Part shown: piece after piece, positions 7,930 to 16,069 of the stretch | Numbering within the stretch: position 1 is the stretch's first letter | Layout of the letters: every line of letters starts with the position of its first letter | Source: Allohahella sp002354735 | GTDB taxonomy: Bacteria; Pseudomonadota; Gammaproteobacteria; Pseudomonadales; Oleiphilaceae | NCBI RefSeq assembly: GCF_047946665.1 | Contig: NZ_CP172312.1 | Coordinates: forward strand, 620,001 to 684,000 | Length of the DNA: 64,000 nucleotides | Reading direction: 5' to 3' | The notes under the pieces: generated by a model | The model's input: only the letters and a program-made list of their open reading frames with translations | Databases searched by the model: none | Told to the model about the DNA's origin: nothing | Translations under genes and position numbers: made by a program

Positions 7930-10809
7930 ATGCGCCTGTTCACGAGCCGCGCGTGCCTTATGGCCTTTCTCCTGACTGGCCAGCTGCATGCTGCCACTTC
8001 AATCACAACACCGGCCTTGTCATTGCCGCAGGCGTGCAGCTATGAAGTCGATGTGCGCGAGATGGTACTCGACAATGGGCTACGGGCACTGCTCGTCAGT
8101 GATCCTGATCTTGAAGAGTCAAGCGTGGCCATGGTGGTACAGGCAGGCAGCAAAGACGATCCCCGCTATGCGCTTGGCCTTGCTCACTTCCTCGAGCACA
8201 TGCTTTTTCTGGGCTCCGACAAGTATCCGGGCGCTCATGAGTATGCCAGCTATCTCAGTCGCTACGGTGGCCGTAGCAATGCCACTACGGCATACAACAT
8301 CACGAACTATTTTTTCACTGTCCGTCCTGAGGGGCTGGAAGGAGCCCTGGATCGCTTCGCATCGCAATTTGTAGCGCCACGGTTCGATGTCAAATATGTA
8401 GAGCAGGAACGTTTAGCGGTTCATGCTGAATATGAGTATCGCAAGGACCATTCCGGCTGGCGGATTTCGGATTCGCTGAACATGGCTCTGGCCGGTGATC
8501 AAGCTGATCAAGCGAAGCCTGGTGATCTTCACCCGATGTTGAGATTCTCCATCGGCAATCAGAAAACGCTCGGTCATATGTCGGCGGAAGCGCTTTCCGA
8601 TCTGCTGCAAAAATGGTGGGCGCTGAAATACCATGCCAGCGGCATGCGCCTTGTGGTGCGGTCGTCACAGTCTATCGAGTCCTTACAGCGTGCAGTCGAA
8701 GATCGATTCGCCGCCATACCATCGCGCAAGGACTTCAAAAGCTATTTTCCGCCGGCACTGGATGTCAGTCCAGCGGTTCCAGGCTTCGTGCGAACCAGCG
8801 TCTCTCCCAACGCCTACGACATGAGCGTTATGTTTCCATTGAACGCCGGAGTGGACTGGCAAAGCGGATCCACCGCCCAGCTGCTTGCTCACCTGCTCAC
8901 CCAGAACAGTCCTGGCACCCTCATGAACGCTTTGCGTGGCTACGAGTATGCTGACGGCCTTACTATTACCCTGGGGTTCGAAGATCCTAACTCGCCGTAT
9001 CTGCTCCTGAATTTCGACATGTTCCATGCTGGCGGGCGTTCGTATTGGGAGATATTGCGCCGATTATTCGTTTACGCAGATCTGATAGCATCGAGCCCAA
9101 TGGAGCAGTGGCGGAGTGACGAGTACATGCTGCTCCAGGCGCAGCGATGGTGCAGGGATGCGCAGGACATAGAGGATATTGCTGAACAATACGAACGTTC
9201 CGGTGCTGCGCTGGCGCTCAGCGAGAGCGCCGGAGTAGGCGGGTTGGATGCCGGTAAATTGAGTCAGCTGGCGAACGCGATCCGACCAGAGAATATGTTG
9301 TTGGTCTTGGCTGATCCAGATTTCAGCAGTTTTTCCTCGACGCCGTGGTTTGGTGCGCCTTATGCCTTCGAAAAGCTCGCAGACAGCGATGTAGAGCATT
9401 TCAAAGCTGATCAGGAGACCAGTGCTCGTTACTATCTCAAGTTGCCTGCTGCCAATCCTTTCGTGGCCAAGGCCTTCCACGAAGATGCTGTTTCCACGGG
9501 CGACTTCCTGCGCCGCCTGAAAGTAAGGTCTGGCATTGAGGCGTGGTACGGGAATGCCAAGGATGATCGCAGTTCACTTGCAACATTCAACATCATGCTT
9601 CGATCATCGGTGCTTGATGAGAGTAAGCGGAACGCGGCGCAGGCCAACCTTTTCGTTTCGCTGCTGAATGAACAGCTGACAGCGATGGTCGCTACGGCGT
9701 CAGATGCCGATGCAGCGCTATCGATCGATCATGTTACTAACGGCATTATGCTGGAGTTCTCCGGGTATCCCGATAGCATTGAGCGTCTTTTAACGAAGAC
9801 ACTTGAGCGGATTAGCGGCTTTTCAGTGAAGCCTCGTGAATTTAGAGGCTATCAACGCGGATGGGAACACTGGTATGACAGACGCGAGGATGACGGCGCC
9901 GAAGACCATGCTTCCAGGGTTCTGGCAAAACTCATGCAGAAGCCGGCCTATAGCTATGAGGATCTTATCTCCGGAATCCGTGATGCCTCCTATGCGAGGC
10001 TTCACGCCATGCTGCAGGATTGGCGTGAGACGATGTCGGTGACCACACTGGCCTTCGGCATGATTCCTGAAGCCAAAGTTCGACTCTGGAATGAAATGAT
10101 CTCGAAGCACATGGATGGCGACGGCAGAAGAGCAGTGTTTAGCCCTGCAGTCACCCGTCTCAGGCCGGGCTTGCAGCGGCTGCTTCTTCAGACGCCCTAT
10201 GATGACTCTTATGCGCTCTTGTATATCCAGGGTGACCAGAGTCAGCCGAGCGAGCGGGCATTTTTTGCATTGACTGAGTCGCTGGCTTCGAGCGAGTTCT
10301 TTTCTACCCTTCGCACTGAGGCTCAGCTGGGGTATGTGGTCAACACGAGCCGGCTTGATTTCGGTGGTGTGCCCGGACTCAGGCTAGCTGTGCAATCGCC
10401 TTACGTCTCCGCTGATCTGTTAGAGACACACATGCTCACATTTTTCCATAGCTTCGGGGGAAAACTGTCATCAATGGACGATGCCCGCTTCAAAAACTAT
10501 GTTGATAGTCTCGTCGATCGCCTTGGCAGACCTGCCAGCTCAGCACAAACCAAGGCAGAGCGCGTCTGGTTCCCTATCCATTCCGGCGCCGTTGGCCTGG
10601 ATGATCGAGAGCGCCAGGTGGAAACACTCAAGACACTGACATTGAAACAATATATCGACTGGCTACATCGTCGCTTCATCACAGAAGCTGGTATGATATC
10701 AATTCTCGTCGAAGGCCAGAAACACAGAGTCGCTCTGAATAAGTCTACTCGATCCAGCAATATCGGCTCGGTAGAAGATTTTCATGCGGCCAATCCCGCG
10801 ATGAACTAG
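7930..10809 (+). CDS. Secreted M16 zinc protease, insulysin/pitrilysin type
   Basis: 959 residues, the full length of a four-domain M16A peptidase. A signal peptide (1-21) directs it to the periplasm. The inverted zinc motif His-x-x-Glu-His is H86-Phe-Leu-E89-H90, and the third ligand is E167 in an Ala-Glu-Tyr-Glu segment. The following Gly-Gly-Arg-Ser-Asn-Ala-x-Thr strand is also typical. The C-terminal half lacks zinc ligands, as expected, and keeps an Arg-Thr-Glu-x-Gln-Leu-Gly-Tyr-Val segment. Such enzymes degrade peptides caught in a closed chamber. It seems to be a stand-alone gene with about 130 bp upstream. Confidence 0.93.
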   Translation: MRLFTSRACLMAFLLTGQLHAATSITTPALSLPQACSYEVDVREMVLDNGLRALLVSDPDLEESSVAMVVQAGSKDDPRYALGLAHFLEHMLFLGSDKYPGAHEYASYLSRYGGRSNATTAYNITNYFFTVRPEGLEGALDRFASQFVAPRFDVKYVEQERLAVHAEYEYRKDHSGWRISDSLNMALAGDQADQAKPGDLHPMLRFSIGNQKTLGHMSAEALSDLLQKWWALKYHASGMRLVVRSSQSIESLQRAVEDRFAAIPSRKDFKSYFPPALDVSPAVPGFVRTSVSPNAYDMSVMFPLNAGVDWQSGSTAQLLAHLLTQNSPGTLMNALRGYEYADGLTITLGFEDPNSPYLLLNFDMFHAGGRSYWEILRRLFVYADLIASSPMEQWRSDEYMLLQAQRWCRDAQDIEDIAEQYERSGAALALSESAGVGGLDAGKLSQLANAIRPENMLLVLADPDFSSFSSTPWFGAPYAFEKLADSDVEHFKADQETSARYYLKLPAANPFVAKAFHEDAVSTGDFLRRLKVRSGIEAWYGNAKDDRSSLATFNIMLRSSVLDESKRNAAQANLFVSLLNEQLTAMVATASDADAALSIDHVTNGIMLEFSGYPDSIERLLTKTLERISGFSVKPREFRGYQRGWEHWYDRREDDGAEDHASRVLAKLMQKPAYSYEDLISGIRDASYARLHAMLQDWRETMSVTTLAFGMIPEAKVRLWNEMISKHMDGDGRRAVFSPAVTRLRPGLQRLLLQTPYDDSYALLYIQGDQSQPSERAFFALTESLASSEFFSTLRTEAQLGYVVNTSRLDFGGVPGLRLAVQSPYVSADLLETHMLTFFHSFGGKLSSMDDARFKNYVDSLVDRLGRPASSAQTKAERVWFPIHSGAVGLDDRERQVETLKTLTLKQYIDWLHRRFITEAGMISILVEGQKHRVALNKSTRSSNIGSVEDFHAANPAMN

Positions 10810-10895
10810 CCGCACTGCGCGCGTCGAACGGCCATTTCAGAGTTTTGATGTAGGCGTATCGCGGATTCTTTCCAAAGCGAGGTCAAGATAGCTCG

Positions 10896-11756
10896 TTGAA
10901 CCGTCTCAATTCGAAACCGGTCTTCTGGCGCGACCCTCTCATGCCGTACATCGAGCTCCGCAAGATCGACGATGGCAGCCAAGTCGCTTACGCGCCCCAC
11001 AGCCATACTCAATGGTCGCTGGGCGCCATCACCAACGGCATGAGCACGTTTCGCTGTCGAGATGCAGAACAACTGATCAAAGCTGGCGATCTCGTTCTTA
11101 TAAATCCTGATTGGGTGCACGCCTGCAATCCCATTGAGGATCAGCCTTGGGCGTACGTCATGATATACGTCGATACCCTCTGGCTCACCAGGCTGCGGTT
11201 CGAAGCCGGCTTATTACCAACAAATGACTGGCAGGATCTATCGACGGCCGTTATATCCGATAGTGGATGGTATGAGAAATACTGTCAGGTTGCTGACTGC
11301 CTTCTGGACCCGGAGCATGATCTGCTGGACAAGCAATCACGGCTGGTCAAATTTTTGCTCGGTCTGATGCATGAGCTGGCGAAACAGCCTGTTGAGGCTT
11401 TGCCACAAACCCCTGAGGTCATGGTCAAGCTGGCAACATATCTGGATGGTCATGGCGAAGAGGATGTCGACCTGGAGACGCTCGCTGAGTTTTCCGGGCT
11501 TAGCCCTGGCCATCTCATTCGCGCCTTCAAGCGATATTTTGGACTGACGCCGCATGCGTATCTGGTGAATCGACGGGTGCAGTTCGGGCAATGCGCACTC
11601 AAGAGCGGTGCACCTATCGTCAATGCTGCGCTCGCTGCTGGCTTTGCAGATCAGCCTCACTTCCAGCGTACCTTCAAGCGTCTGGTGGCTGCCACGCCGA
11701 ACGAATACCGTTCGGTCTCAATCAACAAGCAGATAAACGCAACTGGCCGCAAGTAG
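10896..11756 (+). CDS. AraC-family transcriptional regulator
   Basis: 286 residues from a TTG at 10896; ATG 10941 is an alternative start. An N-terminal cupin-like sensor (His-Ser-His-x-x-x-Ser near residue 45) is followed by the double helix-turn-helix of AraC proteins (about residues 180-280), ending with the family's conserved Asp-Gln-x-His-Phe-x-Arg-x-Phe-Lys. Its 3' end overlaps the LysE gene by 39 bp on the opposite strand. In Pseudomonas-type genomes such regulators often sit beside LysE exporters, so it probably controls that gene. Confidence 0.88.
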   Translation: MNRLNSKPVFWRDPLMPYIELRKIDDGSQVAYAPHSHTQWSLGAITNGMSTFRCRDAEQLIKAGDLVLINPDWVHACNPIEDQPWAYVMIYVDTLWLTRLRFEAGLLPTNDWQDLSTAVISDSGWYEKYCQVADCLLDPEHDLLDKQSRLVKFLLGLMHELAKQPVEALPQTPEVMVKLATYLDGHGEEDVDLETLAEFSGLSPGHLIRAFKRYFGLTPHAYLVNRRVQFGQCALKSGAPIVNAALAAGFADQPHFQRTFKRLVAATPNEYRSVSINKQINATGRK

Positions 11757-12311
11757 CAGCGCCATCGTGCGATTGATCGTCAACATCACGATCGGACGAT
11801 GAACAAATCTTCGGAGAAAGGCGCCGGCGTAGACCCAACTACTTAGTGATAGCCAACAGATCGGGAGATAGACTGTAGCAAATACAAGGATCGGTTCCAG
11901 GTCATTCCCGCTGGTAAACGCGCCGATGCCGGAGGCGGCAGCCAACCAGGCCTTGGGGTTGAGCCACTGCATGATCACGCCGCTCATGAAGCCAGGAGCC
12001 TTTTCCGAAGACCTCTCCTCGAGGCGCCCACGATCACGAGCGAGCTGAAAGCTCAAGTAGAGCAGGAAAGCCACACCGGCCAGGGTGAGTGCCTCTTTCA
12101 ACGCAGGCACCATCGATAGCAGCGAATAGAGGCCAAGGCCCACCGCCACAAACAGGGCGATGAAGCCAAATGTGGCACCCGTTACGAAGATCAATCCTTG
12201 CGCGATCGGATAGCGAGTGCCACTGCTCAGGCAGACGAGGTTCACTGGTCCTGGCGAAATCGATGCCGCCAGGGCGAATGCCGACATGGGTAGTAGCATG
12301 GAAAGTGTCAT
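11718..12311 (-). CDS. LysE-family amino-acid/metabolite exporter
   Basis: 197 residues with about six membrane helices. The N-terminal Ser-Pro-Gly-Pro-x-Asn motif (about residues 18-23) and the Trp-Leu-Asn-Pro-Lys-Ala-Trp motif (about 115-121) mark the LysE/RhtB family, which exports amino acids such as lysine, threonine or homoserine lactone. The substrate is not deducible. A good ribosome site (GGAGA) precedes the ATG at 12311. It converges with, and overlaps, the AraC gene. Confidence 0.9.
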   Translation of the reverse strand: MTLSMLLPMSAFALAASISPGPVNLVCLSSGTRYPIAQGLIFVTGATFGFIALFVAVGLGLYSLLSMVPALKEALTLAGVAFLLYLSFQLARDRGRLEERSSEKAPGFMSGVIMQWLNPKAWLAAASGIGAFTSGNDLEPILVFATVYLPICWLSLSSWVYAGAFLRRFVHRPIVMLTINRTMALLLAASCVYLLVD

Positions 12312-12401
12312 AGTCTATCTCCGAAGGGTCAGATTCGGAGTGTGCAGTGACGACATGCCACAATATTGAACAAAATTGATGTGCTGCGGTTTATGCAGCA
12401 A

Positions 12402-12626
12402 TCAGGCGGTCATACGGCCCACGAGCCCTCGCACCCATGGCGCAACGACCGCTACCGTCGGAAAGGCGATCGGCCAGGTGATCAGACAACTTTTCAGCCA
12501 CTGAGCAGGCAGACCCGGATGCACGCCCTGTGCCACGATAAGCACGAAGGCAGAGACGATACAAACCATAACGGCAGAGAGCAGGGCGCTAAAAAGTATA
12601 GGTGCAAAACGGACAGGTAAACGCAT
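12402..12626 (-). CDS. DUF2798 small membrane protein
   Basis: 74 residues with two membrane helices (about 10-30 and 45-65) and the DUF2798 pattern: a Trp-Leu-x-x-x-Leu-x-x-Trp turn, then Ala-Phe-Pro and Val-Ala-Pro-x-Val-Arg. Function unknown. A strong site (AGGAG) precedes ATG 12626, which lies 9 bp after the DUF2938 stop, so the two form an operon. Both probably answer to the divergent MerR regulator. Confidence 0.8.
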   Translation of the reverse strand: MRLPVRFAPILFSALLSAVMVCIVSAFVLIVAQGVHPGLPAQWLKSCLITWPIAFPTVAVVAPWVRGLVGRMTA

Positions 12627-12635
12627 GTAAGTCTC

Positions 12636-13133
12636 CTAATTGAGTTTGAGCAGTAAGGGTTGGGCAAGCCACGCGGAGGCATAAAGACCGAGCCCGAAAA
12701 TAGAGTGCGTTACGAGGCTTTGCAGTCGGGCAGCGGCAGGGTTGGGCATCTTTGAAGCTGCAAGGCCGGCACCCATACCAGGCTGCATGAGCAGGAATGG
12801 TGCTAACACGGTGCCGATGCCAATACTGAGGGCTGGCGCAACTGTCGGGCGCTGAATCCACTCCAGCCCCGAGAAGCCAATAAGCAGGCCTGCGAAGGCG
12901 ACGCCGATAAGATAATGCGCTGTCCATCCGATGGCACACTCGCCACGCTTTCGGGTCGCGCTGGCAATGCGCTGATGACGGAAACGCCCCTGCGGCATGT
13001 GCGCCACCCATCGTCCGACGAAGCAGTAATTCGGAGGCGCGATACCAAACAGCCAACCACGTACTGCGACCCATAAATCCATCACGACGGTAGCGCCGAG
13101 TCCGACAAGGATTGCTGAAATCAGATAGTTCAT
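12636..13133 (-). CDS. DUF2938 membrane protein
   Basis: 165 residues with about four membrane helices, matching DUF2938 from the opening Leu-Val-Gly-Leu-Gly-Ala-Thr-x-x-Met-Asp to the conserved Gly-Trp-x-x-His-Tyr at about residue 70. No reaction is known for the family. The ATG at 13133 has GGAGAG upstream and lies about 40 nt from a MerR-type promoter. Head of a two-gene operon with DUF2798. Confidence 0.82.
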   Translation of the reverse strand: MNYLISAILVGLGATVVMDLWVAVRGWLFGIAPPNYCFVGRWVAHMPQGRFRHQRIASATRKRGECAIGWTAHYLIGVAFAGLLIGFSGLEWIQRPTVAPALSIGIGTVLAPFLLMQPGMGAGLAASKMPNPAAARLQSLVTHSIFGLGLYASAWLAQPLLLKLN

Positions 13134-13173
13134 TTCTTCTCTCCATAGACGCCCTTGATCTGGGCACGAACTC

Positions 13174-13204
13174 AGCGTACAACTTCAAGTCAACTTGAGG
13201 TCAA
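13174..13204 (-). promoter_or_regulatory. MerR-type promoter with SoxR-box-like dyad
   Basis: On the minus strand a -35 TTGACC (13204-13199) and a -10 TACGCT (13179-13174) are separated by 19 bp, the overlong spacer of MerR-family promoters. The spacer contains the dyad CCTCAAGTTGACTTGAAG (13200-13183), which matches the E. coli soxS SoxR box as I recall it at 16 of 18 positions. It drives the DUF2938-DUF2798 operon; the MerR gene starts 14 bp beyond its other edge. Confidence 0.8.
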
Positions 13205-13213
13205 GGTGTATTT

Positions 13214-13660
13214 ATGGATATCGGTAAAGTCGCTAAAAGCTCTGGTCTGCCTCCCTCGACTCTGCGCTACTATGAAGAAAAGGGGCTGATCAAGTCGGTG
13301 GGCCGGCACGGTCTGCGTCGTGTGTTCGCCGCTAGTGTTCTTGAGCGACTGGCTCTCATCTCGCTTGGCCGAGCGGTGGGATTTTCGCTCGATGAGATCT
13401 GCCTGATGCTAGGCCCTGACGGGCAACCCCGGATCGATCGACAGCGCCTTTCGGACAAGGCGGATGAGCTTGATCGAACCATTCAGAAAATGATGGCGAT
13501 GCGTGATGGGCTGCGACATGCCGCCATCTGTTCTGCGCCGAGCCACATGGAGTGCCCGAAATTCTTGCGTCTCGCTGGCCTCGCTGGCACTGGGGCATTC
13601 GGACCAAGAAAAAAGTCATCGCCCAACAGGGCCGACAGAAGTGTTGCCGGTGCAGGGTAA
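13214..13660 (+). CDS. MerR-family transcriptional regulator with a C-x7-C sensor loop
   Basis: 148 residues. A winged helix-turn-helix (about 1-70) contains Ser-Thr-Leu-Arg-Tyr-Tyr-Glu-Glu-Lys-Gly-Leu, the MerR signature. A dimerisation helix (about 80-102) leads to C106-x7-C114, the spacing of the CueR copper loop; the four-cysteine [2Fe-2S] motif of SoxR is absent. It lies back-to-back with the DUF2938-DUF2798 operon over a MerR-type promoter with a SoxR-like box. It should bind that promoter; the signal could be a metal or a thiol-reactive compound. Confidence 0.88.
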   Translation: MDIGKVAKSSGLPPSTLRYYEEKGLIKSVGRHGLRRVFAASVLERLALISLGRAVGFSLDEICLMLGPDGQPRIDRQRLSDKADELDRTIQKMMAMRDGLRHAAICSAPSHMECPKFLRLAGLAGTGAFGPRKKSSPNRADRSVAGAG

Positions 13661-13781
13661 AGGTCTGATACTGTGGACTTCCTTCGTGATTCTCACAGCA
13701 AGCTTGCCAGGAGCTGCCAATGAACAGCGCAAGACCAAAGGATGGTTTCCCTGAGACTGCCGCTTACGCAGCAGGTGTATT

Positions 13782-14414
13782 ATGAAAAGCGCTCAAGCAT
13801 TTTGGGACAAGACGGCGGCTCGCTATGCCAAGAGTCCCATTAGCGACGAAGAAACTTATCGAAAGAAGTTGAAGATCACCCAGCGCTATTTCAAGCCTGA
13901 TTGGTCAGTACTGGAGTTCGGCTGTGGCACCGGGAGCACAGCACTCATTCACGCGCCCCATGTTCGAGAAATTATCGCGACCGACATTTCGGGCAAGATG
14001 CTGGAAATTGCACGCAGCAAGGCTCGCGATGCCGGTATCGAAAATGTAGAGTTTCAGCAAGGTACCCTCGACAGCCTCAAGTTCGAACCCGAACACTTCG
14101 ATGCAGTGTTAGGTCTCAACATTTTGCATCTTCTGGAGGACGTGGAAGGCGCGATAGCGAGGGTGGGCCAGTTGCTCAAGCCAGGTGGGATATTCGTTTC
14201 GAGTACTGGCCTGATACCCATGATGAAGCTGCACTGGCGGCTGCTGATTCCAGTTATGCAGACGCTGGGCTTTGCGCCTTACGTTGCTCGTTTCGATAAA
14301 GTTGAGCTCATCGCCATGCTGACAGCTGCGGGCTTCACTATTGAGCATGAGTGGCAGCCAGACCAGGCCTCTGTCTTCATCATTGCCAGGAAGCGTAGGT
14401 CTTGCGTCCCTTAA
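13782..14414 (+). CDS. Class I SAM-dependent methyltransferase
   Basis: 210 residues forming a single Rossmann-type methyltransferase. Motif I is Leu-Glu-Phe-Gly-Cys-Gly-Thr-Gly-Ser (about 44-52), followed by Ala-Thr-Asp-Ile-Ser for the ribose-binding acid, and Phe-Asp-Ala-Val-Leu-Gly-Leu-Asn (about 107-114) as motif IV. The N-terminal Phe-Trp-Asp-x-x-Ala-x-x-Tyr resembles UbiE/Methyltransf_11 members. The substrate is unknown. It sits between the MerR gene and the DinB-OsmC cluster. Confidence 0.87.
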   Translation: MKSAQAFWDKTAARYAKSPISDEETYRKKLKITQRYFKPDWSVLEFGCGTGSTALIHAPHVREIIATDISGKMLEIARSKARDAGIENVEFQQGTLDSLKFEPEHFDAVLGLNILHLLEDVEGAIARVGQLLKPGGIFVSSTGLIPMMKLHWRLLIPVMQTLGFAPYVARFDKVELIAMLTAAGFTIEHEWQPDQASVFIIARKRRSCVP

Positions 14415-14433
14415 CTGAGATTAGGCTCAGGCC

Positions 14434-14461
14434 AGCCGGGCCAAACACGCAACGCCCGGCT
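14434..14461. terminator. Weak hairpin after the methyltransferase
   Basis: AGCCGGG (14434-14440) pairs with CCCGGCT (14455-14461) over a 14-nt loop, between the methyltransferase stop and the DinB start. There is no T-run, so it may act as an attenuator or mRNA stabiliser instead of a terminator. Confidence 0.35.
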
Positions 14462-14492
14462 ATGTGTACACGGACGAAAAACAGGTTCAGGA

Positions 14493-15026
14493 ATGAAACA
14501 ACATTTTGAGCTAATGGCCACTTACAACCAATGGATGAATGAGAGGCTTTTTGGAGCCGCAAGCCAGCTCAACACTATTGAGCTCGTCAAAGCTCGAGGC
14601 GCTTTTTTCGGCTCTATCCTTGGCACGCTGAACCATATCGCGGTTGGGGACACCATCTGGTTGAAGCGTTTCGCGACACATCCTGGGAGTGCTGAAACAT
14701 TGAGACAAGTCAGCGAATTGCGGACACCCGCTAGTCTCGACGAAATGCTGTTCGAGAATTTCAGTGAACTGCAGGCGCACCGTAGATGGTTGGACGAGCA
14801 GATCATAAGATGGGTTCGGGCGTTAGACGACCAAAGCATGGATTTCGTTCTCAGCTATCGAAACATGAAAGGTGTTGCCTCAGGCAGGCGTCTTGCCTTC
14901 CTCATCATGCATTTCTTCAATCACCAGACGCACCATCGAGGGCAGACCACAACCCTCCTGAGCCAGGCGGGGCAGGATGTTGGCGTCACGGACTTACTGA
15001 CACTCATACCGCAGGAAACCGTATGA
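14493..15026 (+). CDS. DinB-family protein (metal-binding four-helix bundle)
   Basis: 177 residues with the DinB/YfiT-like fold. The three metal-binding histidines are visible: one in Gly-Thr-Leu-Asn-His-Ile (about residue 49) and two in Phe-Asn-His-Gln-Thr-His-His-Arg-Gly-Gln (about 147-154). Members are often thiol-dependent S-transferases (BstA type) or have no known reaction. Its TGA overlaps the ATG of the OsmC gene by 4 bp, and a second DinB gene follows, so this is a DinB-OsmC-DinB unit. Confidence 0.88.
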   Translation: MKQHFELMATYNQWMNERLFGAASQLNTIELVKARGAFFGSILGTLNHIAVGDTIWLKRFATHPGSAETLRQVSELRTPASLDEMLFENFSELQAHRRWLDEQIIRWVRALDDQSMDFVLSYRNMKGVASGRRLAFLIMHFFNHQTHHRGQTTTLLSQAGQDVGVTDLLTLIPQETV

Positions 15027-15490
15027 CAGCGCACACTGCAAAGATAATCTGGACCCGGGACGGCGCTAAGTTCACGGACAATCGCTACAGTCGAAAGCAT
15101 CAGTGGCATTTCGATGGTGGACTCATCGTGCAAGCATCGAGCTCACCTCATGTAGTCCGCGTGCCGCTATCAGATGCGAGCGCCGTCGATCCTGAGGAGG
15201 CCTTCGTCGCCTCTCTATCGAGCTGCCATATGCTCTGGTTTCTTTCAATCGTTGTCAGCAAGGGCTTCGTGGTCGACAGCTACGTCGATGAGGCTACGGG
15301 CGTGATGGCGAAGAACGCCGACGGTAAGCTCGCGATGACTGAAGTGACCCTTCGGCCTTGCGTGGTTTTCTCAGGCACGAACCAGCCAAGCCAATCGGAT
15401 ATCAATGCGATGCATCATCAGGCGCATACCGAATGCTTCATATCGTCATCAGTCAAGAGTGAGGTGCGCTGTGAACCAGTATTTTCGTGA
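15023..15490 (+). CDS. OsmC/Ohr-family protein
   Basis: 155 residues from ATG 15023, which overlaps the DinB stop by 4 bp; a longer in-frame extension to 14786 is an antisense-like read-through and is rejected. The OsmC peroxidase cysteines are C68 in Ser-Ser-Cys-His-Met-Leu-Trp and C138 in Glu-Cys-Phe-Ile, and the N-terminal half has the usual long beta strands. OsmC proteins reduce organic hydroperoxides with dithiols in the cytosol. Coupling to DinB suggests a shared thiol chemistry, which is inference. Confidence 0.9.
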   Translation: MTAHTAKIIWTRDGAKFTDNRYSRKHQWHFDGGLIVQASSSPHVVRVPLSDASAVDPEEAFVASLSSCHMLWFLSIVVSKGFVVDSYVDEATGVMAKNADGKLAMTEVTLRPCVVFSGTNQPSQSDINAMHHQAHTECFISSSVKSEVRCEPVFS

Positions 15491-15545
15491 GGAATTCCTG
15501 AACCCGGTATTCGACGAGTTCAAGCCGATGGATATTTATGGTTGA
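15471..15545 (+). CDS. 24-residue micro-ORF bridging OsmC and the second DinB
   Basis: GTG 15471 opens MNQYFREEFLNPVFDEFKPM plus four residues, ending at TGA 15543-15545. It overlaps the OsmC 3' end by 20 bp and the start of the next gene by 8 bp. Its composition is protein-like, and it might be the N-terminal remnant of a lost gene or a coupling peptide. No family recognised. Confidence 0.25.
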   Translation: MNQYFREEFLNPVFDEFKPMDIYG

Positions 15546-16061
15546 TACTAACGGAGTGACCCCAGGCTTGCTGGTCAATCAGTTCAGATACAAGGCCTGG
15601 GCCAATGCTGAGATCCTCTCGCTCATCGATCAAATCGCCTTTGATGGTTTTCCTGAGCAATGGACGACGGCTGTCAGGCTTCTCAATCATACCTTCGTTG
15701 TCGACCAGATTTTTGCTGCGCATCTACAGGGCAGGGGGCATGCGTTCGTGAGCACCAATACCGTGGCGACACCTACGTTGAAAAATCTCCGCGCCGATAT
15801 TCAAGCCTCGGACGAATGGTTCGTTGCTTACGTCGGTGATCTGCGCCAGAGTCATTGCGTGAGATATTGGCTTTCGAGTTCACAGACGGTGAGGGCGGGT
15901 CGATGAGCCGAGCAGAAATTCTGCAGCACCTGATCATCCACGGCGCCTACCATCGCGGTAACATTGGAATGCTGCTAAATGCCTGCGGGCTCACAAGACC
16001 AAACGACACCTTCACCAGGTTCCTGCACACGTACGAGCCTGATAGGCGACAGCAACGCTAG
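15538..16061 (+). pseudogene. Second DinB-family gene, broken by a 1-nt deletion
   Basis: The frame from ATG 15538 reads as DinB (Phe-Arg-Tyr-x-Ala-Trp-Ala-Asn at the N-terminus, Leu-Asn-His near residue 48) until about 15843, then shifts and stops at 15906. The other frame carries the rest from about 15844 to 16061, with the final His-Gly-Ala-Tyr-His-Arg-Gly metal motif. Inserting one T between 15843 and 15844 restores Asp-Leu-Ser-Pro-Glu-Ser-Leu-Arg-Glu-Ile and one 174-residue DinB protein. A sequencing error cannot be excluded. It follows OsmC in the same direction. Confidence 0.85.
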
Positions 16062-16069
16062 TGTTTCGG

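Noticed and set aside
14786..15022. Upstream extension of the OsmC frame
   Set aside because: It overlaps the DinB coding region out of frame; the 4-bp overlap ATG at 15023 starts exactly where OsmC proteins begin.
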